Below, piece after piece: positions 58,789 to 64,000 of a stretch of 64,000 nt of DNA. The translations under genes were made by a program, and so were the position numbers. The notes under the pieces are model-generated. The model did no database searches. It worked only from the letters and a program-made list of their open reading frames with translations, and was not told where the DNA came from. The DNA is from Chloroflexi bacterium UBA4736 (GTDB lineage: Bacteria; Chloroflexota; Dormibacteria; Dormibacterales; Dormibacteraceae). The first letter of the stretch is position 1. Every line of letters starts with the position of its first letter. The stretch spans positions 40,961 to 104,960 of the forward strand of contig DHIW01000064.1 of the NCBI GenBank assembly GCA_002404015.1, given 5' to 3'.

Positions 58789-60162
58789 CTAGCGGATCAG
58801 GGTCACCTGCAGCTGCAGGCACTGGCTCGTTATGCTGCGGCCCTGGGCGTCGAGGTTGCAGGCGACCAGGAAAACCGGGCCCGGCTGAAGCTCGGTCGGC
58901 ACGGCGGCACTGATCGAGAACGAGCCGTCCGGCTTCACGTCGACCCCGCTGCTGAAGGGGTGGACCACGTTGCCGACCTGGATCCCCACGTTGGCCGGCT
59001 GGGCCGGGTTGAGGCCGCGGCCGCTGACCGTCACGTTGCCGCCGATCTTGAGCGGGGAGGCCGGCTCGACCGAGACGAACCGGCTCGGAGCGACGGACGC
59101 GGTCGGCCCCGGCGAGGCGTCTGAGGGGCCCGGCGTCGGGAGGATCCCGATCGCCGCCGGCTGGCCCCCCCGGAGCATGTAGGCCGCGGTCCCGCCGCCC
59201 AGCAGCACGATCACAGCAGCGGCCGCCAGCGCGAGCACCAGCAGCCGCCGGCGCGGCTCGTCCGAGGGTGTCTGGGCGGCCGGTACCGACGCCGCGGCGG
59301 GTGGCGCCAGCAGGGGCATTGCATCGGCCGCGAGTCGGCCACCGAGCGCCGCCTGCAGCGCCGAGGCGAAGCCGACGCACGTGGGCCAGCGCTGCTCGGG
59401 GTCCTTGGCGAGCGCCCGCAGGACGACCGCGTCGACGGCGGGGTTCAGGTCGGGATTGATGGTGGAGGGTGGGGTGGCGGGGGTCTGGACGTGGGCGTAG
59501 AGCAGGTCCATCGCCGAAGCGCCCTTGAAGGGCAGGCGCCCGGCCAGCATGGTGTACGCCATCACGGCCAGGCTGTACTGGTCGGTGGCGCCGGTGAGGT
59601 CCAGCCCGCGGGCCTGCTCCGGCGACATGTGGGAGGGGGTGCCGGAGACGATCCCGGTCATGGTGATCGAGTCGCCGGTGAAGAGCTTGGCCAGGCCGAA
59701 GTCGGCGAGGACGGGGCGGTAGTGCCCGTCCAGGAACACGTTGGCCGGCTTCACGTCGCGGTGCACGACGCCCTGCGAGTGGGCGTAGTCGAGCGCTTCG
59801 GCGAGCGGCAGGATCAGGGAGGCCACCGCCTGCTTGGCGGAGGCTGGGCCAGGCATGTGGCTCTCCAGCGAGCCCTTCTCCATGTACTCGGTGATCATGT
59901 AGGGCTGGCCGTCCTGCTCACCGAAGTCGAAGACCGTGAGCACGTGGGGATGCCGCAGCCTCGCCACCGCCTGGGCTTCGCGCTCGAAACGGGCCATCTC
60001 GTCGCCTCGCCGCCCGAAGTTCAGCAGCACCTTGATGGCGGCCCAGCGCTGGAGCCGGGGATGGTAGGCGCGGAAGACCAGGCCCATGCCGCCGTGGCCG
60101 AGCTCCTCGCGGATCTCGTAGCCGCCGACATGGGCTCCTAGGGCGATCTGGTTCTGAGCCAT
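58789..60162 (-). CDS. Transmembrane Ser/Thr protein kinase (PknB-like)
   Basis: 457 residues. The kinase domain (LGHGGMGLVFRA, AAIKVL, HRDVKPANV, DFGLAKL, MSPEQARG) occupies about residues 10-285. One helix (LLVLALAAAAVIVLLGGGTA) then leads to an extracytoplasmic domain with ASPLKIGGNVTVSGRGLNPA and FLVACNLDAQG, an immunoglobulin/IPT-like beta-sandwich that could sense ligands. ATG 60162 is favoured; TATAGT lies 10 nt upstream. Confidence 0.9.
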   Translation of the reverse strand: MAQNQIALGAHVGGYEIREELGHGGMGLVFRAYHPRLQRWAAIKVLLNFGRRGDEMARFEREAQAVARLRHPHVLTVFDFGEQDGQPYMITEYMEKGSLESHMPGPASAKQAVASLILPLAEALDYAHSQGVVHRDVKPANVFLDGHYRPVLADFGLAKLFTGDSITMTGIVSGTPSHMSPEQARGLDLTGATDQYSLAVMAYTMLAGRLPFKGASAMDLLYAHVQTPATPPSTINPDLNPAVDAVVLRALAKDPEQRWPTCVGFASALQAALGGRLAADAMPLLAPPAAASVPAAQTPSDEPRRRLLVLALAAAAVIVLLGGGTAAYMLRGGQPAAIGILPTPGPSDASPGPTASVAPSRFVSVEPASPLKIGGNVTVSGRGLNPAQPANVGIQVGNVVHPFSSGVDVKPDGSFSISAAVPTELQPGPVFLVACNLDAQGRSITSQCLQLQVTLIR

Positions 60163-60172
60163 CGCGGGGCCG

Positions 60173-60178
60173 ACTATA
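60173..60178 (-). promoter_or_regulatory. Putative -10 element of the transmembrane kinase gene
   Basis: TATAGT on the minus strand, 10 nt before ATG 60162. Confidence 0.5.
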
Positions 60179-60267
60179 AGGCGGCGAGGCCCGCGAATCG
60201 CCTGCATAGGTACACGTTGGGGTGAAGCTTTAGGGTTACCGACCCCTCCCTATAATTGGCGTCCTGC

Positions 60268-60340
60268 GCCCGCTTAGCTCAATGGATAGAGCGCATGGCT
60301 TCGGACCATGAGGTTAGGGGTTCGAATCCCTTAGCGGGCA
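60268..60340 (+). tRNA. tRNA-Arg(TCG)
   Basis: Acceptor arms GCCCGCT/AGCGGGC pair. The anticodon arm CATGG-CTTCGGA-CCATG gives TCG. The T-loop is TTCGAAT. No CCA is encoded (AGGTG follows the discriminator), unlike most other tRNA genes in the window. Confidence 0.94.
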
Positions 60341-60368
60341 GGTGCCCGGGCTCGCCCGGCACCCAGCT

Positions 60369-60453
60369 GGGCGGCTGGCGGAACTGGTAGACGCGCACGT
60401 TTGAGGGGCGTGTGGAGCGATCCATCCGGGTTCGAGTCCCGGGCCGCCCACCA
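60369..60453 (+). tRNA. tRNA-Leu(GAG)
   Basis: Acceptor arms GGGCGGC/GCCGCCC pair. The anticodon arm CACGT-TTGAGGG-GCGTG gives GAG, with the variable arm TGGAGCGATCCA and an encoded CCA. Confidence 0.93.
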
Positions 60454-60489
60454 CCCGGCCCGGACGGTAATTTGGAGGGCGTATTAGCA

Positions 60490-60531
60490 GGGTAACGCGC
60501 CTTTCACCGCCTTTGAAGTGCCGCGTTACCC
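60490..60531 (+). promoter_or_regulatory. 10-bp perfect inverted repeat upstream of the GYD/sigma operon
   Basis: GGGTAACGCG (60490-60499) and CGCGTTACCC (60522-60531) flank 22 nt. It could be an operator, a terminator for the tRNA pair or a leader hairpin. It lies 114 nt before ATG 60646. Confidence 0.45.
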
Positions 60532-60645
60532 GGACAATGCGGCCCTTTGGACCGCTCTCAATGCGTGCTCCGCCTAGGCCCGGGTCCGATAAGCGATGAT
60601 TGGCGCCTCCACACTTCCCGATTCCTGTCAAGGAGGTTGGCCGCC

Positions 60646-60966
60646 ATGCCCAAGTACCTGCTCCAGGGTTCATACACTCCCGATGGCGTCAAGGGCTTGC
60701 TCAGAGACGGTGGAACAGGACGCCGCACCGCCATCGAAGGCGCGCTGGGCGCGCTGGGCGGCAAGCTGGAGTCCATCTACTATGCCTTCGGGGACACCGA
60801 CGTGTTCGTGATCATCGAGGTTCCCGACAACGTGTCCGCCGCGGCGTTAGCCCTGGGGGTGGGCGCCACCGGCCTGGTGGGCGTCAAGACCACGGTGCTG
60901 CTCACGATCGAGGAGATCGACCAGGCCGGGAAGACGACGATCAACTACCGGGGACCGGGGGCCTGA
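60646..60966 (+). CDS. GYD domain protein
   Basis: 106 residues from ATG 60646 behind a strong AAGGAGG site. PKYLLQGSYTPDGVKGLLRD, GALGGKLESIYYAFGDTDVF and VKTTVLLTIEEIDQAGKT are typical of the GYD family, small proteins of ferredoxin-like fold with no established biochemical role. The sigma-factor gene follows almost directly, so they are co-transcribed. Confidence 0.93.
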   Translation: MPKYLLQGSYTPDGVKGLLRDGGTGRRTAIEGALGALGGKLESIYYAFGDTDVFVIIEVPDNVSAAALALGVGATGLVGVKTTVLLTIEEIDQAGKTTINYRGPGA

Positions 60967-60998
60967 CGCGGTCTCCCAGCGCGGCCGAGCTGGACCCG

Positions 60999-61505
60999 GT
61001 GACCCAGTTCCCGGCCCTCTACGAGCGGGAGTACACGCCGGTCTACCGGACCATCCGGGCGATGGTCCTGGACCCGGCTGAGGCCGAGGACCTCGCCCAG
61101 GAGACCTTCGTCCGCGCCTACCGGGCGCGCTCCCGCTACCGGCCGGACGCGCCCCCCGGAGCCTGGCTGCACAGGATCGCGGTGAACACCGCGATCTCGC
61201 ACCTCCGGCGCCGGAAGCTGCAGCGCCTGCTCCCGGTGCGGCTCTACGAGGCGCCGCGCGATCGCGACCACGAGCGCGCGGAGGCCCGCACCGTAGTCGA
61301 GCAGGCGCTGGAGGGGATGAGCCCGCGCTTGGTCGCGGTCGTCGCCATGCACTACGTGCACGGCTACACGCGCGACGAGATCGCGGCCGCGATGGGAATC
61401 CCGGCCGGAACGGTGGCCAGCAGGATCGCCAAGGCGATCGCGTTGATGAGGAAGAAGATGGAAGGCGGCGACCCGGTTAGCGAGCCGGCGCGTTCCAGGG
61501 TATGA
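60999..61505 (+). CDS. ECF-type RNA polymerase sigma factor
   Basis: About 168 residues if GTG 60999 is the start; a CTG overlapping the GYD stop would add 12. Region 2 is FPALYEREYTPVYRTIRAMV, then EAEDLAQETFVRAYRARSRY. Region 4 is MSPRLVAVVAMHYVHGYTRD, then EIAAAMGIPAGTVASRIAKA. ECF factors act with a membrane anti-sigma, and the next gene, overlapping by ATGA, encodes a small membrane protein that fits. The stimulus is unknown. Confidence 0.9.
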   Translation: MTQFPALYEREYTPVYRTIRAMVLDPAEAEDLAQETFVRAYRARSRYRPDAPPGAWLHRIAVNTAISHLRRRKLQRLLPVRLYEAPRDRDHERAEARTVVEQALEGMSPRLVAVVAMHYVHGYTRDEIAAAMGIPAGTVASRIAKAIALMRKKMEGGDPVSEPARSRV

Positions 61506-61768
61506 GCGAAGTGCGAGACGAAGACATTCACGGACAGCTGCGGGCCGAGATGGGCGCCTGGCACCCCGAGAGAGGTGCGGACCTGCGCGATCTGATGCAG
61601 CGTGTCGAGCGCGAGGCGATGCGGCCCGTTTTCCTGGCCTCCCTGGCCGGGACGGCCGCCCTGGCGCTGGTGTTCGTTCTTTGCGTGGCGATCGTCAGCC
61701 TGCCCTCTCTCTTCCCGGGCGCCGAGGCGATCAGGGCCCACCTGCTCGGCGTTCCCTCGATCCGCTGA
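61502..61768 (+). CDS. Small membrane protein, putative anti-sigma partner
   Basis: 88 residues. A charged cytoplasmic head (about 40 residues, EVRDEDIHGQLRAEMGAWHP) precedes one helix (FLASLAGTAALALVFVLCVA). No zinc-binding HxxxCxxC motif is present, so it is not a classic ZAS anti-sigma. The ATGA overlap with the sigma gene is the main support for a regulatory role. Confidence 0.7.
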   Translation: MSEVRDEDIHGQLRAEMGAWHPERGADLRDLMQRVEREAMRPVFLASLAGTAALALVFVLCVAIVSLPSLFPGAEAIRAHLLGVPSIR

Positions 61769-61821
61769 CGGGTCCACGCCAGCATCGAGGCGCTTTCCGG
61801 TCGGCCGGCCTGGAGGTCGGT

Positions 61822-62742
61822 CTAGAAGAGCCTCACTTCCTCGCCGATCCCCTGCTCCCGCGCAGCGCTCAGGACGGTCGTGGCTGCGGCCAGGTCCCAG
61901 AGCGCCAGGCCGTGCGACTCGAAGATGACCGTGCGCTGGCCGGCCTTCACGTCCGCTTTCCCGGCCAGGACGGCGCCCAGCTCGACCGCGCGGTCGAAGT
62001 CGAAGCCGGCCTGCAGCAGGTCGCCGCTCTCCAGCCTCGCCGTCTCCAGCTGGTCCACCACCACCGCGTCAGCGCTGTTGACCAGCTCGGCCGGCAGCTC
62101 GGCCCGGTTCGGAAAGTTGGAGCCCGCCCCCACGACCAGCGCCCCCGGCCTGACCCAGGAGGCCTCGAATACCGGCTCCGCACTGGGGGTGATGGTGACC
62201 ACCACGTCGGCGTCGCTGACGGCCGCCTCGGCTGACTCCGCGGGCGTCGCGCCGACCTCCCTCGCGAAGGCCGCCCTCCGTTCGGGGTCCCGGCCGAACA
62301 CGCGCAGCTCCCGGATCTCCAGGGCGTGCTTGAGAGCCAGGACCTGGGTGCGCGCCTGCCAGCCGGTCCCGATCACGCCGACCGTCTTGGGACCGGGCGG
62401 GGTCAGGGACCGGGCGGCGACTCCGGTGGCGGCCCCGGTCCGGAAGGTGCCCATGCGGTCTGCCTCGACAAGACCCACCGGCACCCCCTCCAGGTCGTAG
62501 ACGAGGACCAGGAAACGCGCCTTGCCACCCGCGACGGTGTAGCACTTCAGCCCGGACACGCCGCCGCCCGGCCAGCTGGCGAACATCACGTTCAGCACGC
62601 CGCCAGGCGGAAAGACCCGGCGCCGGGGTTGGTTCTGGGCGTTGCCCTCACCGAGGTCGCGCATCGCGGCCTGGACGGCGTCCATAACGAGGTCCATGTC
62701 GACGAGCCGCTCGACGTCCGCCTCATGGAGCAGGACTGCCAC
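61822..62742 (-). CDS. Ornithine cyclodeaminase / mu-crystallin family protein
   Basis: 306 residues. ADVERLVDMDLVMDAVQAAM, GGVSGLKCYTVAGG (substrate Lys region), TGAATGVAARSLTPP and the NAD(P)-binding VGVIGTGWQARTQVLALKHA identify the family. Members reduce cyclic imines or deaminate amino acids; the activity is not assignable. GTG 62742 is preferred; TATTCT lies 7 nt upstream. It is divergent from homoserine dehydrogenase, with 18 nt between starts. Confidence 0.88.
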   Translation of the reverse strand: MAVLLHEADVERLVDMDLVMDAVQAAMRDLGEGNAQNQPRRRVFPPGGVLNVMFASWPGGGVSGLKCYTVAGGKARFLVLVYDLEGVPVGLVEADRMGTFRTGAATGVAARSLTPPGPKTVGVIGTGWQARTQVLALKHALEIRELRVFGRDPERRAAFAREVGATPAESAEAAVSDADVVVTITPSAEPVFEASWVRPGALVVGAGSNFPNRAELPAELVNSADAVVVDQLETARLESGDLLQAGFDFDRAVELGAVLAGKADVKAGQRTVIFESHGLALWDLAAATTVLSAAREQGIGEEVRLF

Positions 62743-62749
62743 GTCCGTG

Positions 62750-62755
62750 AGAATA
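62750..62755 (-). promoter_or_regulatory. Shared divergent promoter element
   Basis: TATTCT on the minus strand, 7 nt before GTG 62742. The overlapping GAGAAT (62749-62754, plus) stands 6 nt before ATG 62761, so both starts are served by nearly the same bases. Confidence 0.45.
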
Positions 62756-62760
62756 GCGGC

Positions 62761-64000
62761 ATGCAGTCGCCCGGCTCGCTCCAGATCGGCCTCATCGGGC
62801 TTGGCACGGTGGGCTCCCAGGTCGCCGATCGGCTCCTGAACCACCGCGACTCGCTGCGCCGGCGCAGCGGCATGGACCTGCAGCTGGCGCGCGTGCTCGT
62901 CCGCAGCCGCTACACGTCGCGCGCTTTCGCGGTGCCGCCGGACCTCATGACCACAGACCCCGAGGCCATCCTCGGCGACCCCTCCATCCAGGTCGTAGTC
63001 GAGCTGGCGGGCGGCGAGGAGCCGGCCCGGAGCTACCTGGAGAAGGCCCTGCGTGCCCACAAGCACGTCGTGACAGCCAACAAGCTCGTGATGGCCAAGC
63101 ACGGGCCCGCGCTCCTCGAGCTGGCCGGCGAGATGAACGTGGACCTCTACTTCGAGGCTGCCGTGGGTGGCGGCATACCGCTGATCAGCACCTTCAAGGT
63201 GGACCTGCTCGCCAACGAGATCGAGCGCATCGCGGCCGTGATCAATGGGACGACCAACTTCGTGCTCGGCCGGATGGCCGCCGAGGGCCTCGATCTCGCT
63301 GCCGCGGTCGCGGAGGCCCAGGCCCTGGGCTACGCCGAGGCGGATCCCAGCGATGACATCGGCGGCTTCGACGCGGCTTACAAGCTGGCCATCATGGCCT
63401 CCATCGGCTTCGGCGCCCGCGTCCACCCCGACAGCGTCTACACCGAAGGCATCGGCGGAGTGGAGGCGGTGGACTTCCGGTACGCCCGCGAGCTGGGCTA
63501 CGAGATCAAGCTGCTGGCGTACGCGGCTCGCGCCGGTTCCCGGATCGAGGCCAGGGTGCATCCCGTCCTGGTCCCGCACGGGCACCCCCTCGCCGCCGTC
63601 GAGGGCAACCACAACGCGGTCTACATCGAGGGCGACCTGGTGGGCCAGGTCCTGCTCCAGGGCCAGGGCGCGGGCGGCCGGCCCACCGCCTCCTCGGTCG
63701 TCGGCGACCTCCTCGACCTGGCCAGCTCGATCCGGCGCCAGGTGCAGACGCGCGTCGCCTTCACCTTCGACCCCGACATCGAGGTGGTGCCCATGTCCGA
63801 GGTGATCGCGCGTGCCTACTTCCGGAGCACCGTCGCCGACCGGCCGGGCGTCCTGGCCGCGATCTTCCAGGTGTTCGGCGAGGAGGGCGTCAGCATCTCG
63901 AGCGCAATCCAGAAGGAGGCCTTCGACGCGGACGGCTCGGCCGAGTTCGTGGTAACGACCCACCCGGCACCCGACGCCGCACTCCAGAAGACGCGCGAAC
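62761..64000 (+). CDS. hom: Homoserine dehydrogenase, 3' end outside window
   Basis: 413 visible residues. NAD(P)-binding LQIGLIGLGTVGSQVADRLL, VVTANKLVMAKHG, EAAVGGGIPLISTF, GTTNFVLGRM and the substrate/catalytic region ADPSDDIGGFDAAYKLAI are present. A C-terminal ACT domain (YFRSTVADRPGVLAAIFQVF) begins near the window end, implying feedback control, usually by threonine. It makes homoserine for threonine and methionine synthesis. Confidence 0.96.
   Translation, partial: MQSPGSLQIGLIGLGTVGSQVADRLLNHRDSLRRRSGMDLQLARVLVRSRYTSRAFAVPPDLMTTDPEAILGDPSIQVVVELAGGEEPARSYLEKALRAHKHVVTANKLVMAKHGPALLELAGEMNVDLYFEAAVGGGIPLISTFKVDLLANEIERIAAVINGTTNFVLGRMAAEGLDLAAAVAEAQALGYAEADPSDDIGGFDAAYKLAIMASIGFGARVHPDSVYTEGIGGVEAVDFRYARELGYEIKLLAYAARAGSRIEARVHPVLVPHGHPLAAVEGNHNAVYIEGDLVGQVLLQGQGAGGRPTASSVVGDLLDLASSIRRQVQTRVAFTFDPDIEVVPMSEVIARAYFRSTVADRPGVLAAIFQVFGEEGVSISSAIQKEAFDADGSAEFVVTTHPAPDAALQKTRE

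Noticed and set aside
61822..63963. 713-codon minus-strand frame running across homoserine dehydrogenase
   Set aside because: Only the last 306 residues match a family (ornithine cyclodeaminase-like). The upstream part is antisense to hom and lacks any motif.

Overview
The window is high-GC DNA (by eye well above 60% G+C) from a bacterium that looks like an aerobic, probably soil-dwelling member of the Chloroflexota/Dormibacterota lineage or a close relative. This placement is an inference from gene types: an aa3-type cytochrome oxidase, DUF1800/DUF1501 Tat substrates, PknB-like kinases, many lipoprotein and Tat signals, and frequent GTG/TTG starts. No rRNA is present to settle it. A striking feature is that many first-in-unit genes have no Shine-Dalgarno; instead a TANNNT hexamer lies 6-10 nt before the start codon, which points to widespread leaderless transcription.

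Layout. 1-3.1 kb: divergent cytochrome c oxidase locus (ctaC-ctaD leftward; a zinc-ribbon membrane protein and ctaE rightward). 3.1-7.7 kb: leftward run of a molybdenum hydroxylase large subunit, an MFS transporter, a cyclophilin lipoprotein and an FKBP lipoprotein. 7.7-10.4 kb: tRNA-Val, a frameshifted C39-like lipoprotein, tRNA-Glu, tRNA-Gly(TCC), a tRNA-Gly(GCC) with a broken acceptor stem, and a frameshifted methyltransferase. 10.4-20.1 kb: Hsp70-like ATPase, alpha/beta hydrolase, SDR, enoyl-CoA hydratase, CoA transferase, acyl-CoA dehydrogenase, molybdopterin oxidoreductase and an MBL-rhodanese protein, i.e. acyl-CoA catabolism plus redox and sulfur chemistry. 20.2-21.8 kb: tRNA-Leu(TAG), a tiny membrane peptide gene with its own terminator, a kinase, tRNA-Leu(CAA).

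21.75-31.63 kb is probably a degraded genomic island. Its left edge is an intact tRNA-Leu(CAA); its right edge is a 65-nt fragment of a second tRNA-Leu(CAA) sharing 24 identical nucleotides. Inside are an IS110-family transposase, a truncated VIT-family gene, two P-type ATPases (one fused to hemerythrin and interrupted by an in-frame TAG), universal stress proteins and several gene remnants.

31.8-42.5 kb: DUF4386-like membrane protein, NarL-type two-component pair, TetR regulator, DedA protein, a membrane flavo-reductase / FMN-binding / ApbE electron-transfer operon, DinB-like protein, cold-shock protein, DEAD-box helicase, small membrane protein. 42.6-49 kb: DUF1800-DUF1501-small protein-ApbE-ferric-reductase-like operon, then a PrsW protease. 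49-55 kb: remnants, a DUF1003-like protein, tRNA-Leu(CAG), an Mrr-fold protein with a degenerate active site, and convergent to it a 921-residue kinase/Cys-His-rich/AAA+ fusion. 55-64 kb: acyl-CoA synthetase, PHP phosphoesterase, a secreted protein, a transmembrane kinase, tRNA-Arg and tRNA-Leu(GAG), GYD protein, ECF sigma factor with a small membrane partner, an ornithine-cyclodeaminase-like enzyme and the start of homoserine dehydrogenase.

Two inverted copies of a ~115-bp double-hairpin repeat fill the convergent gaps at 42.2 and 52.2 kb and look like a dispersed bidirectional terminator family. The most novel-looking items are this repeat, the kinase-AAA+ fusion, the tRNA-Leu-bounded island, and the pervasive leaderless promoters.
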